From contig NZ_BILW01000020.1 in NCBI RefSeq assembly GCF_004000765.1, positions 1 to 64,000 of the forward strand: a stretch of DNA of 64,000 nucleotides, in the 5' to 3' direction. The position numbers and the translations under genes are program-made. Positions 25,150-34,552 of this stretch are shown here, piece after piece. The notes below the pieces were generated by a model that did no database searches, was not told the DNA's origin, and was given only the letters and a program-made list of their open reading frames with translations. This stretch comes from Paenibacillus chondroitinus NBRC 15376 (GTDB lineage Bacteria; Bacillota; Bacilli; Paenibacillales; NBRC-103111). How positions within the stretch are numbered: the first letter of the stretch is position 1; each line of letters begins with the position of its first letter.

Positions 25150-26760
25150 ATGTTGAAGAGAAAGAAGCAAGTCGTGGCGTCCGCACTCGTGTTAGCGGTA
25201 TCACTGTCCGTATTGAGCGGCTGCGCAACTAAAAAAGAGAATGAAAGCGCCGCAAACGGAAGTGCAGGCTCGAAGGCAAGCTCAGTGAATAAAGAAGGGT
25301 ATCCGATCGTGAAGAATCCGCTGACTTTATCGATCATGGCTCCGGATATGGGGATTCAGAACTGGAAGGATATGCCGGTTATGCAAGAGATGGAGAAGCT
25401 TACGGGCATCAAAATCGATTACCGGAATGCTCCTCGTGACAGTTTTGACACGAAGAAAAACCTTGTTTTTGCAAGTGGCGATTACCCGGACATTTTCTTC
25501 GCGTCGAAGCTGACACAAGCGGAAGAGTTGAACTACGGAAGCCAGGGCATCTTGATTCCGTTGGAGAAGCTGATCGATGAGTACGCTCCGAACATTAAGA
25601 AAGTGCTGGCTGATAAACCGGATATTCGGAAGTCCATCACAGCACCGGACGGACATATTTATTCGCTTCCACGCATCGAACCGTTCCAGCCATGGTACCG
25701 AAATCCGATGTGGTACAACGGCAAGATGCTGAAGGAGCTCAATGTGACGAAGCTGCCGGAGACGACGGATGAGCTGTATGATTTGCTGAAGCGCGCCAGA
25801 GATGAAGATCCGAACAAAAACGGCAAAAAGGATGAGATTCCGTTGTCCTCTTCCTCGGGCATTAAGCTGAGAGATATCCGTACGTGGCTTCTTGGCGCAT
25901 TTGGAGCCTATGAGGAAGAATTGTACGTGGATGATAAAGGAAAAGTTCACTATACACCGGCTGAAGACGCTTATAAAGGCTACGTAACGTACCTCAACAA
26001 GCTCTGGGCCGACAATCTGCTGGATCACGAATCCTTCTCACAGACGGATGACCAGAAGAAAGCGAAGATTAAAAACGATCAGGTGCTGCTGTTCTCCGAC
26101 TGGCATGCTTACATGTCCCATGGCGGGAAGCCTAACACCGAGGACGTTATGTTCAGCCCGGTTCGCAGTGACAAGGTAAGCGCTCCGGCCATCGCGAGCA
26201 ACAAAGGTTTCTCGACTGGCACGTTTGCGATCTCCAAATCCAATAAATCTCCGGAAGCGTCAATTCGTTGGGTAGACTATATGTACTCACCGGAAGGCCA
26301 AATGTTGTTCAACAAAGGGCCAGAGGGCATTTTGTGGAAATATACAGACAGCACTAAGAGCAAAATTGAGTACCTGCCAGTACCGAATGGTGAAGATAGA
26401 GAGACTTATCGTTCCAAGATTACACCTAACTTCGGTATCGCTTCACCAATGGTTGTACCCGATGAGCCTGTGAAGGACGACTTCGCGAAATGGGTGGAAA
26501 ATGAGTCCAAAACCAAACTGCTGGACCGTGGCGCACGCGTACCGTTCCCGGCATTATACTTGACGGAAGCGGAATCTGGCGAAGTTGCGGCACTGCGCTC
26601 CGATCTTACAACTTATGTTGCGCAGATGGAAGCGAAGTTTACCACTGGACAAGAATCGCTGGACGGTTGGGACAAGTATGTACAAACCCTGAAGAAAATG
26701 GGGTCGGACCGATTCCAAGAGATTTATCAAAAAGCGTATGATCGCTGGAAAAACAGCTAG
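25150..26760 (+). CDS. LplA/YtcQ-type solute-binding lipoprotein, predicted N-glycan/mannoside binding
   Basis: A lipoprotein of 536 residues with the lipobox LSGC, started by an ATG with GGGAGG seven bases upstream. It is longer than usual CUT1 binding proteins and has the LplA/YtcQ pattern (MAPDMGIQNWKDMPVMQEMEKLTGIKIDYRNAP is the diagnostic early block in shortened form; later DEDPNKNGKKDEIPLS). Its permeases lie at 31478-33373, beyond the oppositely oriented GH125 and GH38 genes. The two transporter parts share a promoter-operator design. The predicted ligand is a mannose-containing oligosaccharide, inferred from the GH38, GH125 and GH130 neighbours. Confidence 0.87.
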   Translation: MLKRKKQVVASALVLAVSLSVLSGCATKKENESAANGSAGSKASSVNKEGYPIVKNPLTLSIMAPDMGIQNWKDMPVMQEMEKLTGIKIDYRNAPRDSFDTKKNLVFASGDYPDIFFASKLTQAEELNYGSQGILIPLEKLIDEYAPNIKKVLADKPDIRKSITAPDGHIYSLPRIEPFQPWYRNPMWYNGKMLKELNVTKLPETTDELYDLLKRARDEDPNKNGKKDEIPLSSSSGIKLRDIRTWLLGAFGAYEEELYVDDKGKVHYTPAEDAYKGYVTYLNKLWADNLLDHESFSQTDDQKKAKIKNDQVLLFSDWHAYMSHGGKPNTEDVMFSPVRSDKVSAPAIASNKGFSTGTFAISKSNKSPEASIRWVDYMYSPEGQMLFNKGPEGILWKYTDSTKSKIEYLPVPNGEDRETYRSKITPNFGIASPMVVPDEPVKDDFAKWVENESKTKLLDRGARVPFPALYLTEAESGEVAALRSDLTTYVAQMEAKFTTGQESLDGWDKYVQTLKKMGSDRFQEIYQKAYDRWKNS

Positions 26761-26784
26761 TGAATGACTGAACGAATAGAAGCG

Positions 26785-26819
26785 GGCGTTGAGGTGAAAT
26801 TGACCTTTACGCCTTTTTT
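26785..26819 (+). terminator. Terminator of the LplA-type gene
   Basis: GGCGT/ACGCC with an inner AGGT/ACCT stem, followed by six T. Confidence 0.8.
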
Positions 26820-26871
26820 GCGTGAACCTTTAAATTCTGATGGGCGAGTTCTCCTGTTTGAATGAAAGAAA

Positions 26872-26945
26872 GAAACTATGAGCCGTTATTTTCCTGAAAA
26901 AACAGTATTTCCATCTGGGATGGGAACTACGGGGCGCTATTTTGG
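26872..26945 (-). repeat. Dispersed intergenic repeat, two tandem units (minus orientation)
   Basis: Units GAAACTATGAGCCGTTATTT and GGAACTACGGGGCGCTATTT have AACT cores at 26874 and 26925, a 51-bp period. Between them TTTCCATC/GATGGGAA forms the hairpin that follows the core in this family. The rest of 26820-27090 shows no gene. Confidence 0.7.
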
Positions 26946-27090
26946 CGATTTCACTTGATAAAATGGCGTAGAGGCGAATAGGAGGCGGTAGAGAGCCCGG
27001 AGGCGGCCGATGTATGTAGTAGTAGGGGCTTAGAAGCATCAGGGGCAACACGAGGCTATAGGGAGGCTTGTGAACACATTCAGCGCAACC

Positions 27091-27133
27091 AAAAAGCTCC
27101 CCGCAGCCGGTAAAGGCTAACGGGGAGCTTTTT
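27091..27133. terminator. Bidirectional terminator below GH125
   Basis: A perfect 13-bp stem, AAAAAGCTCCCCG/CGGGGAGCTTTTT. The A/T ends give T-runs in both directions. Confidence 0.92.
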
Positions 27134-27139
27134 GCGCAG

Positions 27140-28420
27140 CTAGACGAGTCCTTCGTCCATAGCTTTGCAAATCAGGGAAGCGAACAGACTGTTGGACCAA
27201 GCGAACCATGGTCTTGAGAAATTGGAAGGATCATCCGGATGGAATCCTTCGTGCATGTAGCCTGTGTCTGCATCCGTATTAATCAGCGTCTGGATAAGTT
27301 CCTTGATCTCGTCGACATTGTTGGAAGTCAATGCTTGCACAGACAAGGCCATATGCCAGACGTAGCCGCCCGGCGTATGCGGGCTGCCGATGCCTTTGGC
27401 GTATTTGCCTTCGAAATAATACGGATTATCGAAGCTTAGCGCGAACTTGCGCGTATTCTGGTAGATCGGATCGTCGATGCCGGTGTAACCGATGTAAGGG
27501 ATGGTGATCAAGCCGGGTGTCCCTGCATCGTCCATCAGGCAGTAGTTGCCGTAACCGTCTGTTTCGTAGGCGTAAATTTTGCCGTATTTCGGATGGTCGA
27601 CGATGCCGTAGGTTTGGATGCCGAAGTCGATCTCCTTCCGCAGTTTCTCTGCGCGTGCAGCTAAGCGCGTATCGTTGTAAATATCTGCAGCGATTTCGAT
27701 GATGTGGCCGAGAATCACGACGGCAAACATGTTGCCCGGAATATTGTAGCCGTACAGGTTGGCATCGTCGCTCGGACGGAAAGCGGACCAGGTCATGCCG
27801 GTGTAGTTGGACGGAAGACCGCGCCCGTTATTTTGGAGCGTTTCTGTATGCTGCTTTGTTTGGCGCGTAAAATGATACAGTGACTTTTGATCATGATGCT
27901 GTTCGGTAATCATCAAGTTCACGATGGACGTCAACGCCTGGTAAACCGAATGTGTGAAAACTTCAGTAATCCCCGTTTCTTTCCAGTAAGAATACAAAAG
28001 CTGTACAGGGAAGCAGAGAGAGTCGATCTCATACTTCCGCTCCCACATCCACGGGTTCAGGTCGCAATCGTCCGTGTCACGATAGTGCTTGTCACTTGCA
28101 GTTTCATTAAAAGCATTGGTGTAAGGATCAATGTTAATGTAGAACATTTGTCGCGCAATGAGACCGCCGATGATGCGTTGCAGATCTTTATCCTGCTTGG
28201 CGAAAGGAATGTAATGGCGAACCTGCTCCGTGGAGTCGCGCAGCCACATGGCGGGAATATCGCCGGTAAAAACGAAGGTGGTGCCATCGTCAAGAAGTTT
28301 GGTCGTTGTTTCCAGCGTGTTCGGGAAGCAGTTTCTGAACAGCTTTTGCAGCTTCGGATTGTGTGCCAGCTTAAGATCGGCTTCGTTCAGAAATTCGGTA
28401 ATGGAAGCGGGTAAATTCAT
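27140..28420 (-). CDS. GH125 exo-alpha-1,6-mannosidase
   Basis: A cytoplasmic protein of 426 residues. The start is the ATG at 28420 with GGAGG nine bases upstream; the longer open frame lacks a ribosome site and runs into the GH38 gene. The GH125 (former DUF1237) signatures are clear: TGDIPAMWLRDSTEQVRHY, DDCDLNPWMWERKYEIDSLCFP, NIPGNMFAVV and HEGFHPDDPSNFSRPWFAWSNSLF. The enzyme removes terminal alpha-1,6-mannose by inversion. It is cotranscribed with the GH38 gene 28 bp upstream, which supplies complementary alpha-mannosidase activity in N-glycan breakdown. Confidence 0.94.
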   Translation of the reverse strand: MNLPASITEFLNEADLKLAHNPKLQKLFRNCFPNTLETTTKLLDDGTTFVFTGDIPAMWLRDSTEQVRHYIPFAKQDKDLQRIIGGLIARQMFYINIDPYTNAFNETASDKHYRDTDDCDLNPWMWERKYEIDSLCFPVQLLYSYWKETGITEVFTHSVYQALTSIVNLMITEQHHDQKSLYHFTRQTKQHTETLQNNGRGLPSNYTGMTWSAFRPSDDANLYGYNIPGNMFAVVILGHIIEIAADIYNDTRLAARAEKLRKEIDFGIQTYGIVDHPKYGKIYAYETDGYGNYCLMDDAGTPGLITIPYIGYTGIDDPIYQNTRKFALSFDNPYYFEGKYAKGIGSPHTPGGYVWHMALSVQALTSNNVDEIKELIQTLINTDADTGYMHEGFHPDDPSNFSRPWFAWSNSLFASLICKAMDEGLV

Positions 28421-28448
28421 GATGAATATTCCTCCTGTGGAATTAAGT

Positions 28449-31205
28449 TTAAGATTGTTTGTGCTGAAACGCATAGGTAATAATTTCACACTTGCCTGCT
28501 GTAGTGCGGATGAACCCGTCGACGAGCTCGGCCGAATAGTGACGGCGCTCGAGAATGTCACTCTGGTAGGCCGAAGTGACCGGGAAGGAAGGCTTCAGCG
28601 TCAGCTGATCGGCCTCGTGGGCGAGATTGTACAGTCGGACGATGACATCGTCATGGTCCAGTGACATCTTGAATGCCGACAAAGCGAGGGAGGAGCCACT
28701 CCATTCCAACGCTTGATAACTAGTCGGCAGTGTGCCTTGCTGTTGTCCCATCGCAGTCGTGTGGAACCACGGCGATTGGAACTGGTACGCCGAGGCGAAT
28801 GCGCCGGATTGGATCGCGTTGCCCTTATGCGGATAAATCGCAATTTCGACCGTATGATCGCCAAGACATTGGGCTTCCGGCGTCGGGAAAACGCCCCAAT
28901 CGCCCAACTCGGACACACTGCGGAGCAAGGTGACGGCAATGGTGTTCTTGCCGTCACGCAAGACCTCGTATTCGTTCAGCCCTTTATTCGCGATCGTCAG
29001 GCCTTGTGTGCCATCCGATACGCTGATGAAAGCCTGTTGATGCTGGGCGTTGCTCGGATTGATCCACTCCTTGGCCGGCACTGTATCGCGTTCAGCAGCT
29101 TCATAAATCGAATCGGCCAAATGCGTCGACGCTGTCAGTCCGGTAGGGAACAGCACTCGGAGGCGGTGGTCCTTGGCTTGGTTATTGTAGGAAGCCGATA
29201 CCTGAACGCCTTTCCCGGACAGCTCGAGGCTGATACGAGTGATCAGCTCGAAGGGCACTAGCTCGCTTGAGCGCGAAGCCGTACGCTTGCGGAAAGGAAC
29301 CATTTTCCGCTTTTCTTCTTCGAACAGCTCCGAAGCGGAAGCCGGGATGAGCCAAGTATGCTTGATCTCATAGGTCACTCGATAAGGCTCATTTTCTACC
29401 AGCTTCACTTGAGCCGGCAAACCTTTGGTAGTCAAAGCAATATCTCCGTCGGGTTGACGGAAAACGTACTCGTTCCCGAGATCGCCGCAGTTTTCATATA
29501 CGCCTATGCCTTCGTAGGTGAAACCTGTCTCTTTGTCGGTAATATCGTAAGAGCCGTCTGCGTGAATGCTAACCGATATATGCGCATTAGTCATGCCTGA
29601 ATCCGTCGCGATTAGCGGACTGCTTGCTGCCTCTGCTTGCACGATAGGATCGCTAACCCACGCCCACGTTTTGAAGCCCAACGCCGGAACCTGCTGCGCT
29701 TCGAAAGTCAGCGCGATTCTGCGCGCCATATAAGGCTGACGGAATTTATCCTTCGGCAATTCGTAGCCGAAGTGCACGCCCAGATCCTCCGCCTTGACTG
29801 AAATAGCTTGGCCTTGGTCGTCCAGAAGCACGCCATTGTCCAAGTTCAATGGCAGTTGGGCCAGTCTCTCCGCAATGGCCGGCGGGTTCGGGCCTTCCTT
29901 GAAGTAGGATTTGGCGACGATCAGTTCAATACGAACAGTGCCTGTACGTTCCCAGCCAGTCATGTTGTAGATCGTGACAGGCAGGCTGTCTTTCGGCCAG
30001 GAAGCTACACTGGCTGTATCGATTTGTACTGCCAACACCTGCAAGCTTTCGTCGATGATGGTCTCGGTCAAGTACCTGCTCTTGTCGAAGCGCGTGATCA
30101 TCTCCCGATGAACCTCGTCCACGCTGCATCCACAGATGCTGTCATGCGGATGGTTCTGCATCAGCGTCTTCCATGCATGGGTGAGCAGCTGGTGCGGGTA
30201 AGCTTTGCCAGCCGCCAGATGAGCTAGCGTCGCCAGAGGCTCAGCGCCCTTCTCAAGCAGCGTCTGTCCAAGCTGGTTCAGCTGCTTGAGATAGACACGG
30301 GCGGATGCGGTATTGACCAGCGTGCCCCAGCCGTCGGTATGCTGGCTGCGCAGCTCGCCTTGGATGGTCACCATGTCATCGGGCAGCTGCTTTTTGAGCG
30401 CATCGATATACTGCTCGAAGCTAGAGTGAATGAAATCCACATCAGGGTAGAGTGCTTTGGCCGTGTCGATAGCTTCGCTAAGATCGCGTTGGATGGGCTG
30501 ATGGTCACAGCCGTTCATGAACAGCAGCTCCGATGTAGACGCGTACTTCTGTGCATCGCCCAGTCGCTTGTCCCAGAACGCCTTGGCTGCTTCGGCTTCG
30601 ACCGGAACCTCATTGCCATTGCTGTACCAGTTGGCGAACAGGACTCCGATAACTTTGGAGCCGTCCGGAGCCGACCAATACATCTCCGAATAGGGAGATT
30701 CATAACCGGAGCCGTGCGCGTCGATGACAACATTGTCGAAGCCGGTTGGTTTTACACCGCGTCCGAACACAGCTGTATCAATGTCCGCTTGTTTGAGCAA
30801 TTGTGGCGCTTGGCCCATGTTGCCAAAGGAATCAGGAAAGTAGCCCAGCTTGGAGATGACGCCGTATTTGGCTGCATCCTGATGTCCGATCAGCAAATTC
30901 CGCACATTCGCTTCCGAACTGGTCAGGAATTCATCCTGCAGGACATACCAAGGACCAATAATGATGCGGCCGGCTTTGATGTAGGCTTCCAATTGCTCTC
31001 TTTTTTCAGGATGTACCTGCAGATAGTCTTCGATAATAATCGTTTGTCCGTCCAGATGGAAATAACGGTACTCAGGGTCACGCTCCAGCGTGTCCAGCAG
31101 ATCGTTCATCAGTTCGGTCAATAGATAGTGATGGCGCTCGTACGGCATATACCACTCTCGATCCCAGTGACTGTGTGAGATCAGATGAGCTGATTTTTTA
31201 GTCAT
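28449..31205 (-). CDS. GH38 alpha-mannosidase
   Basis: A cytoplasmic enzyme of 918 residues with no signal peptide, started by an ATG with AAGGAGGG upstream. The zinc site is in HSHWDREWY near the N-terminus, and the nucleophile Asp is in GYFPDSFGNMGQ. NHPHDSICGCSVDEVHREM is the central zinc-ligand region. A large beta-sandwich C-terminal part follows. It retains configuration while removing alpha-mannose from N-glycan-type oligosaccharides. It is the first gene of the leftward GH38-GH125 operon and divergent from the LplB/LplC/GH130 operon. Bacterial GH38 enzymes differ in preference (alpha-1,2, 1,3 or 1,6), and this cannot be read from sequence here. Confidence 0.94.
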   Translation of the reverse strand: MTKKSAHLISHSHWDREWYMPYERHHYLLTELMNDLLDTLERDPEYRYFHLDGQTIIIEDYLQVHPEKREQLEAYIKAGRIIIGPWYVLQDEFLTSSEANVRNLLIGHQDAAKYGVISKLGYFPDSFGNMGQAPQLLKQADIDTAVFGRGVKPTGFDNVVIDAHGSGYESPYSEMYWSAPDGSKVIGVLFANWYSNGNEVPVEAEAAKAFWDKRLGDAQKYASTSELLFMNGCDHQPIQRDLSEAIDTAKALYPDVDFIHSSFEQYIDALKKQLPDDMVTIQGELRSQHTDGWGTLVNTASARVYLKQLNQLGQTLLEKGAEPLATLAHLAAGKAYPHQLLTHAWKTLMQNHPHDSICGCSVDEVHREMITRFDKSRYLTETIIDESLQVLAVQIDTASVASWPKDSLPVTIYNMTGWERTGTVRIELIVAKSYFKEGPNPPAIAERLAQLPLNLDNGVLLDDQGQAISVKAEDLGVHFGYELPKDKFRQPYMARRIALTFEAQQVPALGFKTWAWVSDPIVQAEAASSPLIATDSGMTNAHISVSIHADGSYDITDKETGFTYEGIGVYENCGDLGNEYVFRQPDGDIALTTKGLPAQVKLVENEPYRVTYEIKHTWLIPASASELFEEEKRKMVPFRKRTASRSSELVPFELITRISLELSGKGVQVSASYNNQAKDHRLRVLFPTGLTASTHLADSIYEAAERDTVPAKEWINPSNAQHQQAFISVSDGTQGLTIANKGLNEYEVLRDGKNTIAVTLLRSVSELGDWGVFPTPEAQCLGDHTVEIAIYPHKGNAIQSGAFASAYQFQSPWFHTTAMGQQQGTLPTSYQALEWSGSSLALSAFKMSLDHDDVIVRLYNLAHEADQLTLKPSFPVTSAYQSDILERRHYSAELVDGFIRTTAGKCEIITYAFQHKQS

Positions 31206-31364
31206 AGAATGAAAACCCTCCTTTTATAAAGTAAAAATGGTGACCAAAATTCAGTGATTTTTATTTTACTTCGTAGACAGATTCACACAGATCTTCGGGA
31301 ATGACAATATGTATGATTTGCTCATGATAATTCCTTGCCTATCAAGGCATAGAGGCGCTGAAGA

Positions 31365-31392
31365 ATGACAATGCAGATTTCACATATTTACG
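31365..31392 (+). promoter_or_regulatory. Promoter candidate of the LplB/LplC/GH130 operon
   Basis: ATGACA, a 16-bp spacer, TTTACG, the same design as 25046-25073, including a shared CATATTTAC-AAAAC block. Confidence 0.5.
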
Positions 31393-31427
31393 AAAACCCG
31401 CGGTTTTTCTACACTTTAGAAGACGGA

Positions 31428-31441
31428 TGTAAGCGTTAGCA
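31428..31441. promoter_or_regulatory. cre-like operator upstream of the permease operon
   Basis: TGTAAGCGTTAGCA, one base different from the site at 25103. It lies about 35 bp after the promoter candidate. Confidence 0.65.
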
Positions 31442-31477
31442 GCAATCAACATACGAAGAAAGGAGAGGATAGAGGTA

Positions 31478-32431
31478 ATGAGTACAATGAGTCAACAGAC
31501 AGCAAGAAACACGAAGGTATCAAGCAGCAGTTCACTGTTTTTGAGAATGAAGAAAAACTGGGAACTGTACTTATTTATCGCCCCGGCCTTTTTGTATTTC
31601 CTGATCTTCCAATACGGACCGATGTACGGGATTCAAATTGCCTTTAAAAATTTCACGCCATCCATGGGGATCTTTGGGAGTGACTGGGTAGGATTCGCAC
31701 ATTTTGAGCGGTTTTTTCATTCCTATTACTTCTGGGATTTATTGTGGAATACGTTTAGCCTCAGTCTTTATGAGCTGGCGATCGGATTTCCGCTTCCCAT
31801 TATATTGGCTCTTGCTTTTAATGAAGTAAAAAATGGTTTTTTCAAGAAAGGTGTCCAAACGATTACGTATGCACCGCATTTTATTTCTGTCGTGGTCATG
31901 GCGGGGATGGTGATTACCTTCCTGTCTCCATCAAGCGGAATCATCGTGAAGTTGATAGAGCTGTTCGGTATTCATGCTCCGGCTTTCTTGACGGACCCGG
32001 GCTGGTTCAAGACGGTGTATGTCTTCTCGGGGGTTTGGCAGAACACAGGTTGGGGGACGATTATCTACCTGGCGGCGCTGTCCGGCGTAGATCCGCAGCT
32101 GCATGAAGCGGCCATTGTGGATGGAGCAAGCCGATTCAAACGCGTTCTTCATATTAATCTTCCGACAATTATACCGACAATTACCATTTTATTGATTTTG
32201 AATGTGGGCAATATTCTGGGCGTGGGTTACGAAAAAGTATTACTGCTGCAAAACCCGCTGAACATAAATTCGTCCGACGTGATTTCTACATTTGTCTATC
32301 GTACGGGGCTTGTCAGCGCGCAATACAGCTTCTCCACAGCCGTAGGCCTGTTCAACTCGCTGGTCAATGCAATTCTGCTGATTACTGTTAACAAAATTGC
32401 CAAGCGCACAAGCCAAACGAGCTTGTGGTAG
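31478..32431 (+). CDS. LplB-type ABC transporter permease
   Basis: A 317-residue protein with six predicted helices. LplB marks are LYLFIAPAFLYFLIFQYGPMYGIQIAFKNF and the EAA loop LHEAAIVDGASRFKRVLHINLP. The start ATG follows AAAGGAGAGG at a long distance (about 13 bases); the second ATG at 31487 is also possible. It is the first gene of an operon with LplC (24 bp gap) and GH130 (36 bp gap). Its cognate binding protein is presumably the one at 25150. Confidence 0.92.
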   Translation: MSTMSQQTARNTKVSSSSSLFLRMKKNWELYLFIAPAFLYFLIFQYGPMYGIQIAFKNFTPSMGIFGSDWVGFAHFERFFHSYYFWDLLWNTFSLSLYELAIGFPLPIILALAFNEVKNGFFKKGVQTITYAPHFISVVVMAGMVITFLSPSSGIIVKLIELFGIHAPAFLTDPGWFKTVYVFSGVWQNTGWGTIIYLAALSGVDPQLHEAAIVDGASRFKRVLHINLPTIIPTITILLILNVGNILGVGYEKVLLLQNPLNINSSDVISTFVYRTGLVSAQYSFSTAVGLFNSLVNAILLITVNKIAKRTSQTSLW

Positions 32432-32455
32432 ACAAGAAGAAGGGAGGAGTCATCT

Positions 32456-33373
32456 ATGGCTGTTGCCACTGCAGTTAAGGAGACGAAGGGTGACCGGATT
32501 TTTCTCATCATGAACTATGTGTTTTTAAGCTTGGCTTTGATCGTGGTGTTATACCCTGTGTTGTATATTATTAGCGCTTCGATGAGCGATCCCAAGTACG
32601 TAAGCACCGGTGAGATGTGGCTGTTTCCAAAGGGGCTTAATTTCAAAGGATATGGGCTTGTGTTCGATAATATAAAAATATGGAACGGCTATGGCAACAC
32701 ACTTTTGTATACCTTTATCGGTACCTTGCTGAACCTGGTTGTAACGCTGCCTGCTGCCTATGCGCTTAGCCGGACGGACTTTGTTGGCCGTAAGTTTTTC
32801 ATGGGGATGTTTCTGGTCACGATGTTCTTCAATGGCGGTCTTATTCCAACTTATCTATTGGTGAAAAACCTGGGATTAATGAATTCCATCGGAGCACTCA
32901 TCTTACCGGTAGCTGCTTCAGTGTGGAATATCATTGTTGCTCGCACGTTTTTCGAGTCCAGCATTCCCAAGGAGCTTCATGAGGCTGCTTATATGGATGG
33001 CTGCACGAACTTTAAGCTGTTCGGGCTTATTATCATTCCGTTATCTGCGCCAATTATTGCGGTGATGGCCCTGTTTTATGGCGTAAGCCATTGGAACAGT
33101 TATTTCCCTGCGTTAATTTACCTGAATGACGAGACGAAATATCCGCTGCAAATGGTGCTGCGCCAAATTCTCGTCCTGCAAGAAATGACGGCGGAGACCA
33201 CTGGCGCTGCGATTAGCGGCGATATGGCTATCGCGATGAATAACAAAGCAGAGATTGCTGCACTTGTAAAATATGTAGTGATCATCGTATCCACCTTGCC
33301 GATTGTTGTGGTGTATCCTTTCTTGCAGCGTTATTTCGTACAAGGTGTCATGATCGGTTCCGTCAAAGGCTAG
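32456..33373 (+). CDS. LplC-type ABC transporter permease
   Basis: A 305-residue protein with six predicted helices, an ATG preceded by GGGAGGAG, and the LplC/YtcP pattern (YPVLYIISASMSDPKYVSTGEM, EAAYMDGCTNFKLFGLIIIP, LQRYFVQGVMIGSVKG at the end). It pairs with the LplB-type subunit. There is no ATPase in the operon, as usual for this family. Confidence 0.93.
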   Translation: MAVATAVKETKGDRIFLIMNYVFLSLALIVVLYPVLYIISASMSDPKYVSTGEMWLFPKGLNFKGYGLVFDNIKIWNGYGNTLLYTFIGTLLNLVVTLPAAYALSRTDFVGRKFFMGMFLVTMFFNGGLIPTYLLVKNLGLMNSIGALILPVAASVWNIIVARTFFESSIPKELHEAAYMDGCTNFKLFGLIIIPLSAPIIAVMALFYGVSHWNSYFPALIYLNDETKYPLQMVLRQILVLQEMTAETTGAAISGDMAIAMNNKAEIAALVKYVVIIVSTLPIVVVYPFLQRYFVQGVMIGSVKG

Positions 33374-33409
33374 TTGCAATTTACCCCATATACCTAGGAG
33401 GCAATAAGT

Positions 33410-34426
33410 ATGAAAATTACAAGACATCCTAATAACCCGATTGTCGTTCCGGGAGGCTACGAATGGCGCAAAGTGACGGTGTTCAATCCGGCTGTTATCA
33501 TTGACAATGACAAATTCTACATGGTTGAGCGTACGGCGGGCTCCCTGACCCCGTGCAAAAACTTCCTGGGACTTCTGGAAAGCGAAGACGGCGTGAATTT
33601 CACCCATGTGAAGGATGAACCTGTTCTGACGCCTGATGAGCTCGGATTCCCTTATGGCAGCGTTCAGGACCCGCGTGTTGTCAAAATTGACGGTACGTTC
33701 TATATGAACTACGCGCTGCGTCCGTGCGCCATGAATTACTACCCGACGAATCGCGGTGTGCCAGAGAGATCGTTCCCGTCGTATCCAGACGGTTGGGGAG
33801 AGCAGGAAGTCCACTGGCGGACGCGCTCTTCCATCGCCAAGTCGACCAATCTGATCGACTGGGAATTTGTGGCCGACACGACTCCGCTGGAGATCAATGA
33901 TCGCGACAACATTTTGTTCCCGGAGAAAATTAATGGCAAGTTCGTTATGCTGCGCCGTCCCGAGGAATATGTAGGGGAAGAATACGGCACGGAAAAGGCT
34001 GCCATGTGGATTACATATTCGGAAGACTTGATTCACTGGGAAGAGCCGAAGCTGCTGGCCAAAGGCGAGAATCCAGCATGGGAGTCTCGGAAAATCGGAG
34101 GCTCTACGCCGCCGGTAAAAACGGATAAGGGCTGGCTGGTGCTCTACCACGGTGTCGATGACGAGATTGTCTATCGCATGGGGGCGCTGCTGCTGGATCT
34201 GGAAAACCCGGAGAAAGTGATTGCCCGCACGAAAAACTTCATCATGGAGCCGGAGACGTATTATGAGAAATTCGGTTACCAAATTCCGAATGTGATCTTC
34301 CCTACGGGGAATGTCGTGAAGGATGGACTGCTTTATATTTATTACGGGGTGACGGACACGGCTATTGCTTTGGCCACCGTGCCTCTGGATGATTTGGTGG
34401 AGTACGTGCTTAACGAGCCTAAATAA
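33410..34426 (+). CDS. GH130 beta-mannoside phosphorylase/hydrolase
   Basis: A cytoplasmic protein of 338 residues started by an ATG nine bases after TAGGAGG. The five-bladed propeller pattern of GH130 is recognisable: FNPAVIIDNDKFYMVERT, GSVQDPRVVKIDGTFYMNY with the proton-donor Asp87, ENPAWESRKIGGSTPP and YHGVD. Family members phosphorolyse beta-mannosides such as Man-beta-1,4-GlcNAc or Man-beta-1,4-Glc; one subgroup hydrolyses beta-1,2-mannans. Next to GH38 and GH125, the N-glycan core Man-GlcNAc is the most economical substrate, giving mannose 1-phosphate. This is inference. Confidence 0.9.
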   Translation: MKITRHPNNPIVVPGGYEWRKVTVFNPAVIIDNDKFYMVERTAGSLTPCKNFLGLLESEDGVNFTHVKDEPVLTPDELGFPYGSVQDPRVVKIDGTFYMNYALRPCAMNYYPTNRGVPERSFPSYPDGWGEQEVHWRTRSSIAKSTNLIDWEFVADTTPLEINDRDNILFPEKINGKFVMLRRPEEYVGEEYGTEKAAMWITYSEDLIHWEEPKLLAKGENPAWESRKIGGSTPPVKTDKGWLVLYHGVDDEIVYRMGALLLDLENPEKVIARTKNFIMEPETYYEKFGYQIPNVIFPTGNVVKDGLLYIYYGVTDTAIALATVPLDDLVEYVLNEPK

Positions 34427-34430
34427 AAAA

Positions 34431-34477
34431 AACCAAGGAGCTAAGCGGCTTGTTCCCGCTTAGCTCCTTGGTTTTTC
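34431..34477. terminator. Bidirectional terminator after GH130
   Basis: An 18-bp perfect stem (AACCAAGGAGCTAAGCGG and its complement) with a T-run on the plus strand and an A-run before it. Confidence 0.93.
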
Positions 34478-34489
34478 TATCTACTTTCC

Positions 34490-34535
34490 AAAAAAAGATA
34501 AGCTGCCCTCGGTCATTTCATGACTTTAGGGCAGC
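34490..34535 (-). terminator. Terminator of the AraC regulator gene
   Basis: On the minus strand GCTGCCCT/AGGGCAGC with a long loop, followed by seven T shortly after. Confidence 0.75.
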
Positions 34536-34552
34536 CTTGTGTTGGGAGCAGG

